NCBI GenBank assembly: GCA_963798445.1 | Contig: CAWCTH010000002.1 | Span: 806,001 to 870,000, forward strand | Direction: 5' to 3' | Length of the DNA stretch: 64,000 bases | From: DASXAI01 sp963798445 | GTDB taxonomy: Bacteria > Actinomycetota > Acidimicrobiia > Acidimicrobiales > Ilumatobacteraceae | Shown: positions 8,754 through 17,814 of the stretch, in pieces | Position numbering within the stretch: position 1 is the first letter of the stretch | Layout of the letters: each line of letters starts with the position of its first letter | Notes under the pieces: model-generated | Seen by the model: only the letters and a program-made list of their open reading frames with translations | What the model was told of the DNA's origin: nothing | Databases searched by the model: none | Translations under genes and position numbers: made by a program

Positions 8754-9512
8754 GTGACGCAGATCCAGCTCGAGGGTGCCCACAACGTCCGCGACGTGGG
8801 GGGGCTCCCGGCCCGGACCGGATCGACCCGCTCGGGCGTGCTGCTGCGCTCGGACGCGCTCGACGCCCTCACCCCGGCCGACGTCGACCGCCTCGTCACC
8901 GACATCGGGCTGGCCCACGTCATCGACCTGCGCTCGCACGCCGAGCGCGCCGAGCGTGGGCGGGGGCTCCTGGGCCAGACCTCGGTGCGGTACTCGGACC
9001 TGGACGTGATCGACGAGAACGACCTCGTGCGCCGCCAGGAGACCCGCTCGGCGTCGTTCGCCGCCGGCCTCGACCCGGCCGTGATCATCGCCGATGGTTA
9101 CGTCGAGCTGCTGGAGCTGGGCGCCCCCGCCTTCGTCGCCGCGATCGAGTCGATCGTGGCGCCCGGCGGCGCGCCGGCCCTCGTGCACTGCGCCATCGGC
9201 AAGGACCGTACGGGCGTGCTGGTAGCGCTCTTGCTCGACGCCGCCGGTGTCGAGCGCGACGCGATCGTGGCCGACTACGCCCTGTCGCACCAGACGCTCG
9301 GCCACATCCGCGAACAACTGGAGCAGTCCCAAGCGTTCCAGGCCCTCGCCCGGAAGATCCCCGCGTTCGTGTTCGACGCCACCCCGGAGACGATGGAGCG
9401 CTTCCTCGACCGTCTCCACGACGGCTGGGGCGGCGCCACGGGCTACTTCAGCGTGAACGGCGTCGATCCCCGCGTGATCGACGAGTGGCGCGCACTGCTC
9501 GTCACTCGGTGA
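8754..9512 (+). CDS. Tyrosine-protein phosphatase (atypical, DSP-like)
   Basis: A 252-residue protein of the bacterial protein tyrosine phosphatase family related to mycobacterial PtpB and phosphoinositide phosphatases. The P-loop is HCAIGKDRTG (Cys-x5-Arg). The N-terminal NVRDVGGLPARTG and RSDALDALT segments and an IDLRSHAERAERG stretch are typical. No signal peptide is seen. GTG 8754 directly follows a large palindrome, leaving no room for a ribosome site if the palindrome is an operator, so a leaderless transcript is possible. Confidence 0.9.
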   Translation: MTQIQLEGAHNVRDVGGLPARTGSTRSGVLLRSDALDALTPADVDRLVTDIGLAHVIDLRSHAERAERGRGLLGQTSVRYSDLDVIDENDLVRRQETRSASFAAGLDPAVIIADGYVELLELGAPAFVAAIESIVAPGGAPALVHCAIGKDRTGVLVALLLDAAGVERDAIVADYALSHQTLGHIREQLEQSQAFQALARKIPAFVFDATPETMERFLDRLHDGWGGATGYFSVNGVDPRVIDEWRALLVTR

Positions 9513-9728
9513 ACCTCGCGCAGGTCGCCCCGTCGGGTCGGGGTGCCCGTACAGCCCCTCTTCCAACTCGCGCGAGTAGGCGTACTCGACGGTGGCCCCG
9601 GACAAGATGGCGACCCGATCGCCGGGCGTGGCGAGGCCGCCGAGCGCTGCCGCGACGCGTTGCGTGCGCTCGTGGAACTGCCCGAGGATGTCGCCCAACA
9701 GCATCGGGCGAACCTGTCGACGCGGCAT
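9513..9728 (-). pseudogene. Remnant of an AMP-dependent acyl-CoA ligase
   Basis: In the reading frame that continues from the upstream SDR, residues look like the start of an acyl-CoA synthetase (FHERTQRVAAALGGL, then TPGDRVAILSGATVEY). They jump directly to YSRELEEGLYGHPD, which resembles the motif near the C-terminus of the same family. About 400 or more intervening residues are missing. The frame then runs into the antisense of the phosphatase gene without a stop. It is the last trace of a fourth gene of the SDR/Rieske/LLM operon, unless it marks a misassembly. Confidence 0.5.
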
Positions 9729-10506
9729 CTGGAAGCCGCCGGAGACGCTCAGCACCTGACCGCTCAGCATGCGTGCCGGCGCGGAGCAGAGATACACCAC
9801 GGTCCACGCGATGTCGACGGCCACGGGACGGCGGCGCAGCGGCGTGCTCGACTCGATGTTCGTGATCTGCGCCTCGCCCATGTTGATGTCGACCTGCCAG
9901 AGGCTTCGCTCGCCGATGGCATCGGGCTCGGGGATCACGAGGCCCGGGCACACCGCGTTCGGCAGCGGATGCCGTAGCGGCCGTACTCCTTGGCGATGGT
10001 GCGGGTGAAGGCCATGACGCCGGCCTTCATGGCGCCGTAGTCGGCCATCCGGAACTCGCCGAAGCCGGCGTCGCTGGAGATGGAGACGATGGCTCCGCTG
10101 CGGCGCGCCACCATGGCCGGCAGACACGGCAGCGCGTCGCGTTGAACGTGGGGAACATGTTCAACCGGTACGCCTGGTCCCAACGCTCGGGCGTCAGATC
10201 GAGGAAGAACTCGGCGGGGCCGTTCCAGCCGACGTTGTTCACCAGCACGCCCACGGGTCCGAGGTCGGCTTCGACCGCGGCGGTGGCGGCCGCCGTGGCA
10301 TCCACATCGGTGAGGTCGACCGAGTAGGGAGTGGCCCGCCCGCCGGCGGCGCCGATCTCTCCTGCGGTGCGCTTCGCCATGGCGTCGTCACGGTCGAAGA
10401 TGGCGACGACCGCACCCTCCTTGGCGAACTCCTGCGAGATGGCACGGCCGATGTTGGACGCGCCGCCCGTCACGATGACGACGCGGCCGTCGAGCCCCAG
10501 CTCCAT
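9719..10506 (-). CDS. Short-chain dehydrogenase/reductase (two frameshifts)
   Basis: NAD(P)-dependent oxidoreductase of the classical SDR family. The N-terminal part has VTGGASNIGRAISQEFAKEG (TGxxxGxG cofactor loop) and LVNNVGWNG (NNxG). Near 10140 the frame shifts, continuing with VARRSGAIVSISSDAGFGEF and YGAMKAGV, which holds the YxxxK catalytic pair. Near 9960 it shifts again to NAVCPGLVIPEPDAIGERSL and the usual end LSGQVLSVSGGF. No stop follows in that frame. All family blocks are present, so sequencing indels are likely. It lies 18 bases downstream of the Rieske gene in the same operon. Confidence 0.8.
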
Positions 10507-10524
10507 TCCGGTCCCCCTGCTGAA

Positions 10525-11692
10525 TCAGACGGGCTCGCCGGCGTCGGCCAGGAGCTTGTGAATGGCGGTGTGGTAGTGCGTCAGCGCCGGTTCCATCTTG
10601 CCGTAGACGACCTCGGGCAGCGCTCCCGACTCGAGGTTTCGTTGCACCCGCTCCTGGGCCGGGAAGTCCTCGGCGTTGGTGACGCCCAACAGCACGTCGA
10701 GGTTCTTCACGAAGTAGCGGTGGGCCTTGTCGGTGGCCGGTGCTTCGGGCAGCGTAGATCGACGTGACGGCCAGCGTGCGACCGACGGCGAGCGGCACGA
10801 GCCGCCACAGCTCGACGTGGTCGATCTGATGCACGAGCACCGCGTTCGGCACCAGCAGGTACTGGATGGTGCCGTGGGGCAGCAGGTCCCAGTCGTCCTC
10901 GTCGGGCTTGGCGAACTCGTCCATCACGCTCTTGCGGGTGCCGATGAAGCGCGGGTGCGGGCCGTAGGCGTCGAAGATCCATCGATCGAACAGGTAGTAC
11001 GGCGCGATCGAGTCCTTGTGGAGCCAGGGGATGTGGTACGGCTCCGTGAACGTGTCCATCACGAGCTTCCAGTTGACGGCCCACTCGTGCGACCGGGTGT
11101 CGATGTGGGCGTAGTGCTCCAGCCCGAACGACGCCAGCTCCTCCTGAGCGCCATGGAGCGCGTCGTCGACGGTGAAGGCGGCGCCGTGGGGATCGGACCG
11201 CACGAAGATGAGCCCGTGGTCCTCGGCCACCGGCAGCTCGTGGAGGCCGTGGGTGGACTTGTCGATGTCGTCGAAGCCGGCTTCGGCGCCCGGAAAGGCG
11301 CGCAGGCAGCCGTCGAGGCCATAGGTCCACGCGTGATACGGGCAGGTGATCTTGCGCAGCCCCTCCCCCATCGGCGCGGCGAGCAGCGTGGCCCCTCGAT
11401 GGCGGCAGGCGTTCACGAACGCCTTCACGCTGCCGTCGTCCTGGCGCACGACCACGACGGGCACCGACCCTGCCGTCGTCGTGAGGAACGAGCCCGGCGC
11501 CGCCACCTCGCACGACAGTCCGGCCAGCAGCGGCATGCCACCGAACAGCACGCGCTGCTCGGCGGCGAAGACCTCCGCCGACGTGTAGGCCGTGGCCGGG
11601 TTGTGCATGCTGGCCTGACCCAACGGCCCCGGACGGGGTGCGCCGGCGCCCTGGAGACGGCGCAGCAGCTCCACCTGACGCTCGTGCTGCAT
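10525..11692 (-). CDS. Rieske aromatic ring-hydroxylating oxygenase, large subunit (frameshift near 10750)
   Basis: A Rieske non-haem iron oxygenase. The [2Fe-2S] site is CRHRGATLL ... CPYHAWTYGLDG (Cys-x-His and Cys-x2-His); the mononuclear iron site is seen in DTFTEPYHIPWLH. After TLAVTSIYA a one-base slip moves the frame; the C-terminus (ATDKAHRYFVKNLDVLLGV to KLLADAGEPV) continues in another frame. Start at 11692 (MQHERQVELL) lies 12 bases after the upstream LLM gene. No ferredoxin or reductase gene is nearby. The substrate is not evident; family members attack aromatic, terpenoid or steroid-like compounds. Confidence 0.85.
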
Positions 11693-11704
11693 GGCCGAGC
11701 CCGC

Positions 11705-12775
11705 CTACTTCCAGCTCTTGAGCTCGGGCAGGACTTCCTGCGCGAACAGCGTCATGCTGGCGACGGCCTCGTCGTAGGGGATGCCGCCGAAGCGGAACGC
11801 CGGCGCCGCCTCGAAATCGCCCAGCAGCTCCCGGCGGGCCCGGTACTTCTCGATGATCTGCTCGGGCGTGCCGTGGCAGGTGGCCGCGAGGAAGCCCTCC
11901 AGGAACCCGGTGGCGCCCACCCGGCGCAGCACACCGGCGGCACCGGCGTAGGCCTCGTAGCCCTTCAGGCCGTCGAAGTGGTCGCCCATGATCTCGTAGT
12001 GCTCCAGCACGCTCTCCAGGTACGAGGCGATGTAGCCGGGGCCCTTGGCGGCACCGGCCTCGGCATCGGCGTTGCAGTACACGAAGTCACAGATGAGCGG
12101 GGGCGGCGGCGCTTCGTGGTGGAGGTCGCGATACAGGCTGCGCCACTTCTCGATGGACGCCAGGCGAGTCTCCCAGCGGCGGTCGGAGAACATCACCATC
12201 GCCGCCTTCAACTCGGCGGCGGCCTCGATGGAGTCGTCGGAGGTGGCAACGGCGTAGGTGCGGCCCTCGAAGGAGCGCGACGGCGCCGGGCGGATGGCCG
12301 TGCGGGGCTGCGGGTAGTACGGCCCGTCGCCCTCGATGTAGCCGGTCTCCAGCGCCCGCTTCACCATCATCGACCCTTCGTCGAAGCGCTCGCGCGACTC
12401 GTCCATCTCGATGCCGCGGAAGTGGCTGTACTCGCGCTTGCTGAGCCCGCGGCCCATGCCGAAGCGGAGCCGGCCACCGGCCACCTGGTCGAGCAGCGCC
12501 ACCTTCTCGGCCACCCGCAACGGCTCGTTCCAGGGCATGATCACCGCCGCCGTCCCGACGTCGATGCGCTCCGTCTTGCCCGCGATGTAGGCCAGCCACT
12601 CGGTGTTGTCGGGGCAGAACGAGTAGTCGTAGAAGTGGTGCTCGACAGCCCAGACGACGTCGAAGCCCAGCGTCTCGGCCAGGAGCGCCAGCGCCGTGTC
12701 CTCGGTGTACACCTGGGAGTCGGTGATGCCGTCCCAACCGTGGCTGGAGAAGAGGGTCTGGATGCCGACGTCCAT
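11705..12775 (-). CDS. LLM class flavin-dependent oxidoreductase
   Basis: A 356-residue luciferase-like monooxygenase: DVGIQTLFSS at the N-terminus, FDVVWAVEHHFYDYS, then RVAEKVALLDQVAGGRLRFG and GTPEQIIEKY near the C-terminus. ATG 12775 is supported by a GAGGAG ribosome site about 8 bases upstream; the open frame extends further but without similarity. First gene of an operon with the Rieske oxygenase and the SDR, and divergent from a TetR regulator 98 bases away, which probably controls it. Confidence 0.9.
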   Translation of the reverse strand: MDVGIQTLFSSHGWDGITDSQVYTEDTALALLAETLGFDVVWAVEHHFYDYSFCPDNTEWLAYIAGKTERIDVGTAAVIMPWNEPLRVAEKVALLDQVAGGRLRFGMGRGLSKREYSHFRGIEMDESRERFDEGSMMVKRALETGYIEGDGPYYPQPRTAIRPAPSRSFEGRTYAVATSDDSIEAAAELKAAMVMFSDRRWETRLASIEKWRSLYRDLHHEAPPPPLICDFVYCNADAEAGAAKGPGYIASYLESVLEHYEIMGDHFDGLKGYEAYAGAAGVLRRVGATGFLEGFLAATCHGTPEQIIEKYRARRELLGDFEAAPAFRFGGIPYDEAVASMTLFAQEVLPELKSWK

Positions 12776-12873
12776 GGGCAACGCTCCTCGCTGATGGTCA
12801 AGTGCTCCACCCAGCATAATTCGAAACCCGGTTAGGAGACAGATCGGCAAGGCGGGGTGGCAAGATCACGTCG

Positions 12874-13473
12874 ATGGTCGAACGGCAGACGAAGTCCGAG
12901 CGGACGCGCCAGCGCATCCTCGATGCCGCCGCCAAGGTCTTCCGCGAGCAGGGCTACGCCAACGCCCGCTTGGCCGACATCGCCGAGCTGGCCGACATGC
13001 AGACGGGCAGCCTCTACTACCACTTCGACGGGCGGGAGGACCTGGTCGCCGAGATCCTGCGCCTCGGCGTGGAGACCTCGTGGTCCCACGTCCGCGACGC
13101 CGTCGATGCCCTCCCGGCCGGGGCCACCCCGCTGGAGCGGCTGGCGGCGGCGGTGCGAGCCCACACGCTGTCGGTGCTGGAGATCAGCGACTACGCCTCG
13201 GCCCAGGCCCGCATCGTGGGGCAGGTGCCCCCAGAGGTGCTGCGGGGCCACGAGGCCGACCAGCGCAGCTACGGCGCCTACTGGAACGAGCTGATCAAGG
13301 CGGCGGCCGACGCCGGCGAGCTACGCCCGGACACGGATCTGTTCGTGGCCCGCATGCTGGTGCTGGGGGCGTGCAACTGGACCGCTGAGTGGTACGAGCC
13401 CAAGCGGGGCAAGAGCGCCGCCGCCATCGCCGACCAGGCCGTGGCCATGGCGCTGCACGGCCTCGCCCGCTGA
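12874..13473 (+). CDS. TetR family transcriptional regulator
   Basis: A 199-residue regulator with an N-terminal HTH (RQRILDAAAKVFREQGYANA, followed by DMQTGSLYYHFDGREDLV) and a ligand-binding C-terminal half (WNELIKAAADAGELRPDTD and so on). Its position divergent from the LLM-Rieske-SDR operon suggests it represses that operon and itself. A short palindrome AACCCGGTT around 12825-12834, in the shared 98-bp promoter region, is a weak candidate operator. Confidence 0.92.
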   Translation: MVERQTKSERTRQRILDAAAKVFREQGYANARLADIAELADMQTGSLYYHFDGREDLVAEILRLGVETSWSHVRDAVDALPAGATPLERLAAAVRAHTLSVLEISDYASAQARIVGQVPPEVLRGHEADQRSYGAYWNELIKAAADAGELRPDTDLFVARMLVLGACNWTAEWYEPKRGKSAAAIADQAVAMALHGLAR

Positions 13474-13480
13474 GCGCCTG

Positions 13481-14530
13481 TCAGGCGGCGGCGGCCACCG
13501 CCGCCTTGACCCGCGGCACCACCTCGCCGGCAAAGCGTTCCATCGACGGCGTGAGCACGGCCGGCGGCAGTCCGGGCGCCGATCCCCACGTGACCACGTC
13601 GGTGAAGCCGTGGTCGACGATGAACTCGGTCAGCTCGGCCACGCACTTGTCGACATCGCCGATGATGATGCGCTGGTTGATGCGGCCCTCCTCCAGGAAC
13701 ACCGCCTTGCCGCCCTGGCCCGCCTCTTCGGCGAACCGGCCGTAGACCCGCATGCGGTAGCGCTCGGCCTCCCGCAACGGCGGCCAGTCGCGCTCGGGGT
13801 CGTCGGTCACGAGGACGCTGCGGATGATGCCGACCCGATGGCCGGCGGGGTCGAGCCCGGCCTCCTGGGACTTGGTCCGCCAGCGGTCCAGCACCAGGCT
13901 GCGCACCCCCTGGGGCAGCACGTGGGTGTCGTAGCGCACGGCCCGGTCCACGCTGGCGGGACTGGTGGTGGCGGTCCACAGCGGCGGTCCGCCCGGCTGG
14001 ACCGGCGTCGGAGTGACCAGCACGTCGTCGAAGGAGTAGCGCTTGGCGGCATAGCTGAAGCGCTCGCCCGACCACGCCAGCTTCAGGATGTCCATGCACT
14101 CCTCGGTCAGCGACACGCGGCGTGAGATCGGGATGCCGAAGGCACGGAACTCGTGCGGCGCGTACCCGAGGCCGAGGCCCAGCTCCATCCGCCCGCCGGA
14201 GAGCTGATCGAGCACGGCCACGTCCTCGGCCAGGCGGATCGGGTGGTAGAAGGGCGCCAGCGCGATGTCGGTGGAGATGCGCATCCGTTGGGTCGCCGCC
14301 GCCGCCGCACCGGCGACCGGCACGAAGCTCGGCAGGTAGCCGTCCTCCACGAAGTGGTGCTCGCTGAACCACACGAGGTCGAGGCCGAGGCCGTCGAGCA
14401 GCCGCAGTTGCTCGAACGTCTGGGCGTACACGTCTTGCAACGTGTGGGCGCTACCAGCGGGGCACCGGAAGTCGTGGGCCACGCCGAAACGCAGCGGCGG
14501 GCGCGGCGTCACCTCTGTCTGGTCGACCAT
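13481..14530 (-). CDS. LLM class flavin-dependent oxidoreductase
   Basis: A 349-residue luciferase-like monooxygenase, separate in sequence from the one at 11705-12775. Markers are LRFGVAHDFRCP, LDLVWFSEHHFVEDGYLPS, then YHPIRLAEDVAVLDQLSGGR and a C-terminal TDVVTWGSAPGLPP. ATG 14530 is preferred because similarity begins shortly after it. Convergent with the TetR gene and divergent from the phytanoyl-CoA-dioxygenase-like gene (83 bases). Cofactor (FMN or F420) cannot be decided. Confidence 0.9.
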   Translation of the reverse strand: MVDQTEVTPRPPLRFGVAHDFRCPAGSAHTLQDVYAQTFEQLRLLDGLGLDLVWFSEHHFVEDGYLPSFVPVAGAAAAATQRMRISTDIALAPFYHPIRLAEDVAVLDQLSGGRMELGLGLGYAPHEFRAFGIPISRRVSLTEECMDILKLAWSGERFSYAAKRYSFDDVLVTPTPVQPGGPPLWTATTSPASVDRAVRYDTHVLPQGVRSLVLDRWRTKSQEAGLDPAGHRVGIIRSVLVTDDPERDWPPLREAERYRMRVYGRFAEEAGQGGKAVFLEEGRINQRIIIGDVDKCVAELTEFIVDHGFTDVVTWGSAPGLPPAVLTPSMERFAGEVVPRVKAAVAAAA

Positions 14531-14613
14531 GGCCCGCACCGTATGACACGGCACCGCCCGCCCGACAACCCGCGGGCTGCCGTCACCGGCGGGCGAGCCG
14601 GTACCGTTCGACC

Positions 14614-15483
14614 ATGGGGAAGACCGCGATCGCGCTCGAGCTACCGCCACTCACGACCGATCTCGACGAGGCCAAGGCCCATCTGGACTCCTTCGGCATC
14701 GCCCGCATCGCCGATGCCCTCGACGCCGCCGAGCTGGACGCCGTCAGGACCCGACTCGTGGAGCAGGCATGGGGCGAGCGCGCCGCCGGGGTGGCCTTCA
14801 TCGACGGTGGTGGCAGCAACCAACGGGTGTGGAACCTGCCGAGCAAGGGTGCGGTCTTCCTCGACCTCCTGCGCAAGCCACTGGTGCGCACACTGGCGCG
14901 CCACATCCTGCAAGGCGACTACGCGCTCTCCAGCCACACCGCCAACATCGCCGGCCCGGGCGGCGTGCCGATGGCGCTGCACTCGGATCAGGGGTACACC
15001 CCACGGTCGGTCGACATGGCGCTCACGATGAACGTCATGTGGATGCTGGCCGACTTCACCGCGGACAACGGCGCCACGCGCCTCGTCCCCGGGTCCCACC
15101 GCGTGCTGGCCGAGCCGCCCCACGACCGCGAGGTCGAGACCGTGGCCGGGGTGGGGCCGGCCGGCACCGCCCTGGTGTTCGACGGGCGCATCTGGCACGG
15201 CACCGGCGCCAACATCACCGCCGACGAGTACCGCTACGGCGTGCTCACGTACTTCTCCCGGCCCTGGCTCCGGCCGCAGGAGAACTACACGCTGTCGACC
15301 CATCCGGACGCGCTGGCCGCGCTGGACGACGAGCTGAAGATGCTGCTCGGCTTCCGCGTGTGGCGGTCGCTGGGCGGGGTGCAGGGGCCGTGGGGTGTTG
15401 GCACGCCCGACGCGACCCGTGTCCGCCCCGACGGCTACGTCGCGCGCCCGACGGAGATCATCGGCGAGCTGGGTCGGCGCTAG
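14614..15483 (+). CDS. Phytanoyl-CoA dioxygenase (PhyH) family protein
   Basis: A 289-residue Fe(II)/2-oxoglutarate-dependent dioxygenase. The iron ligands are visible as HSDQGYTPR (HxD) and IWHGTGAN (distal His). The Arg that binds 2-oxoglutarate is probably in EYRYGVLTYFSRPW. The surrounding DNGATRLVPGSHR motif is characteristic. It sits beside LLM and Rieske oxygenases, so this block is rich in oxygenases and may serve breakdown of a lipid or terpenoid. Substrate unknown. Confidence 0.9.
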   Translation: MGKTAIALELPPLTTDLDEAKAHLDSFGIARIADALDAAELDAVRTRLVEQAWGERAAGVAFIDGGGSNQRVWNLPSKGAVFLDLLRKPLVRTLARHILQGDYALSSHTANIAGPGGVPMALHSDQGYTPRSVDMALTMNVMWMLADFTADNGATRLVPGSHRVLAEPPHDREVETVAGVGPAGTALVFDGRIWHGTGANITADEYRYGVLTYFSRPWLRPQENYTLSTHPDALAALDDELKMLLGFRVWRSLGGVQGPWGVGTPDATRVRPDGYVARPTEIIGELGRR

Positions 15484-15770
15484 CGCGCTGCTCGGTTGCG
15501 CTAGCGGTCCGGCCGGCGACCTGGCCGGGCACGTCGACGTGGCCGTCGGCGGGGCGGGCGAAGCGGCCGGCGTCGCGGGGATGCACCGGGTCGTCGGTGG
15601 GCCACGGCCAACCACCGAAGCCGCTGCGGCGGTAGTCGGCGAACGCCTGCTGGATGCCGGCCTGGTCGTTCATCACGAATAGGCCGTACTGGGCCACCGG
15701 CTCGCCGATCGGGCGACCCTGCAACACGAGGGCCTCGGCGCCGTGCGCCGGCCGTCGGCCAGCCAGACCA
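15458..15770 (-). pseudogene. Pirin family protein, C-terminal remnant
   Basis: About 85 residues match the end of pirin: AEALVLQGRPIGEPVAQYG, LFVMNDQAGIQQAFADYR and GFGGWPWPTDDPVHP. The reading frame is lost upstream (near 15745), where LVNNFA and GVVWLADG appear in a neighbouring frame. The N-terminal cupin of a full pirin (about 290 residues) is absent. The 3' end overlaps the end of the PhyH gene. It is a truncated, inactive copy. The stretch from 15770 to 15869 shows nothing else. Confidence 0.6.
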
Positions 15771-15869
15771 CCCCCTCGCGAAGTTGTTCACCAGCGCGCT
15801 GAATTCGACGCGCGCAGGACAAGCTTCGCCACGGCTGAGGCCGTCAGGGGCGACGCTGGCGGCGGCGGG

Positions 15870-17663
15870 TTACTCGGAGATGGCGACGAGATCGACCACG
15901 AGGTCCGTGGCCGCCAGCGTGAAGACGCAGAGCCGGTGCTTCGCGTCCAACCCCACGGTGGCCGTGTTGGCGACGGTGTCGCCGGCCACGTAGTTGAGCG
16001 TCGAGGTACCGCTCCCCTGCCCGCACGGGCGAACCGACACGAAGCCCGGCTTGTCCGGGCTGACGACGGCCACGCTCACGGTGGCGGCCACCGCCGACGA
16101 ACGGGGGATGGTCACGCCGAGCTCGCTACCGGCCGGCGCCCGATTGCCACCCAGGCCGCTGCGCGTGTCGACCAACCGGGTCGGGGTCTGCACCGACGTG
16201 GACTCGCCCCCACCCGGGCCGTACCAACCGGTCACGTCGAGCAGCACGTCGGTGGCCACGTTCGCCGTGACGCACACCGAGCCGGCCGAGCTGAGCGCCA
16301 CCACCCCGGCATTGGCCACGATCTGGCCGGCCTGGACGTTCAGGCTGGACACCAGCGGGTCCTGCCCGCACGGCGCCACCCGCACGAACGCCGCCTGCTT
16401 CGGTGCCACCGCGGTGATGTTCAACGCCACCGCCGTCGCCCCCGCGGGCACGCCGGCGGAGCCGACGCTGACCGTCAGCGGGACGTCCGGCACCAGCGTC
16501 CCGCGCACACCGGAGCTACCCGACCCGTCGCGGGTGTCGAGCAGGCGCGTCGGCCCGAGCGGCCGGAAGCCGTCGTAGGCGGTCGTGCGCGACACCGCGT
16601 AGAGGTCCACCACGACGTCGGTGGTCGACATCGAGTAGACGCAGAAGTCACCGTCTCCGTCGAGGGGCACCGTGGTCAGCGCCGATGTCGAGGCGCGCCC
16701 GTTGTAGTTGACGTTCGACGCCAGGGGTACGGGCTCATCGCACGGGTAGGCGGTGAGGTACCCGGCGGCGCACGGGTCGGCGGCCGTGAGGTTCACGACC
16801 GCTGAGGTGGCCCCGGTGGCAGCCAACGGGACGCGCAACGAGCGGCCCGCCCCGACCGCGGCCGTGAATGCGTCACCGTCGGCGGTGCGCGTGTCGAGGA
16901 TGCGGTCCGGTGAGCTGGGGGCGAGCTTCGCCTCCGGGGCCTTCACGGGGGGCACGACGGCCGGCCCGGCCACCAGATCGCCGGCGAGGGGGCTCGTGCA
17001 GCGCAGCGGTTCCAATGCCTCCAGCTGGGCGACGATGAAACGAGCGAGGTTGTCGGCCCCGGTCGGGAAGCGCAGGTGGACACCGTCGGGCTGGATCCAC
17101 TCGGGATGGTCAGCCGAGTACGCCGCCCATGGGGCGACGGCCAGCATGGGGTTGGCCGCCGCCTTGGCCGCCAGCACCGCGTTGTGGCGCTGGTAGGTGG
17201 GCGTGACGTTGGCAGTCGAGGAGGGCTGGTGATAGGGCACGTTCGTCGGGAAGTCGAGCCACAGGACCCGCTTCACCCCCTGCTTGGCCGCCTCCGCCAG
17301 CACCGCATCGACGCCGGCGGAGATGTCGTAGTCGTCGTAGCCGTCCATCACGACCACCACGTCACCCAGGCGGCCGGCGTCGTCCTGCATGGTCTGCACG
17401 ACCGTCGGCGGCACGACGCCGTACCCGCGACACGACGTCACGAGCACCCGACGGCAGCTCTTGGCGTCGAACACCAGGGGGTACGACGCCGCCACGATGG
17501 ATCGCGCGTCGTTGCCGCCGTAGGCCATGGCCAGCATGGTGGAGTCACCCACCAGGAACACCGGGGTGCCGTGGTCCACCGCCGCCGCTGGTCGGGCCGA
17601 AGCCCCGACCGCTGCCGACACCGCCACCAGCATCAGACACGTCACCACCGCCGCCGTTCGCAT
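15870..17663 (-). CDS. Secreted SGNH/GDSL hydrolase with three C-terminal repeat modules
   Basis: A 597-residue exported protein. Residues 1-28 form a signal peptide (basic MR, hydrophobic core, ASARPAAA cleavage region). Residues 33-220 are an SGNH hydrolase: VFLVGDSTM holds the nucleophile Ser and DGVHLRFP holds the catalytic Asp-His. Then come three modules of about 105 residues (253-357, 371-480, 495-597). Each begins R-[IL]-[LV]-DTR, has an alternating Val/Ala beta core and a conserved Pro-Cys, and ends TD-V-x-VDL or TDVLLDVTGWY. Each carries paired cysteines. The modules are probably extracellular beta-sandwich domains; such repeats are common in actinobacterial secreted proteins. It is divergent from ribBA. 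Confidence 0.85.
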   Translation of the reverse strand: MRTAAVVTCLMLVAVSAAVGASARPAAAVDHGTPVFLVGDSTMLAMAYGGNDARSIVAASYPLVFDAKSCRRVLVTSCRGYGVVPPTVVQTMQDDAGRLGDVVVVMDGYDDYDISAGVDAVLAEAAKQGVKRVLWLDFPTNVPYHQPSSTANVTPTYQRHNAVLAAKAAANPMLAVAPWAAYSADHPEWIQPDGVHLRFPTGADNLARFIVAQLEALEPLRCTSPLAGDLVAGPAVVPPVKAPEAKLAPSSPDRILDTRTADGDAFTAAVGAGRSLRVPLAATGATSAVVNLTAADPCAAGYLTAYPCDEPVPLASNVNYNGRASTSALTTVPLDGDGDFCVYSMSTTDVVVDLYAVSRTTAYDGFRPLGPTRLLDTRDGSGSSGVRGTLVPDVPLTVSVGSAGVPAGATAVALNITAVAPKQAAFVRVAPCGQDPLVSSLNVQAGQIVANAGVVALSSAGSVCVTANVATDVLLDVTGWYGPGGGESTSVQTPTRLVDTRSGLGGNRAPAGSELGVTIPRSSAVAATVSVAVVSPDKPGFVSVRPCGQGSGTSTLNYVAGDTVANTATVGLDAKHRLCVFTLAATDLVVDLVAISE

Positions 17664-17814
17664 CGACACTCCATCCTGCCACGCACGGTGGCATCCCGCT
17701 CGGGGCCCTACCCCCTCGACGGGGAAATCAGACGCGGTACGCGCGAACGCCGCCACGGAAGGCGAGGCGCGACCCGATTGGGCGGGCGCCGATCGGGCTG
17801 GGAGGATGGAGGGC

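Noticed and set aside
10727..12835. Long rightward open frame opposite the Rieske and LLM genes
   Set aside because: His/Arg/Val-rich translation without motifs, fully antisense to recognised genes; a GC-skew artefact.
12820..12840. TetR operator AACCCGGTT
   Set aside because: Only 9 bp and without extended symmetry; kept as a remark in the TetR entry, not as a feature.
17670..17814. FMN riboswitch ahead of ribBA
   Set aside because: The conserved RFN-element boxes are not recognisable; only a short GC-rich leader is present.
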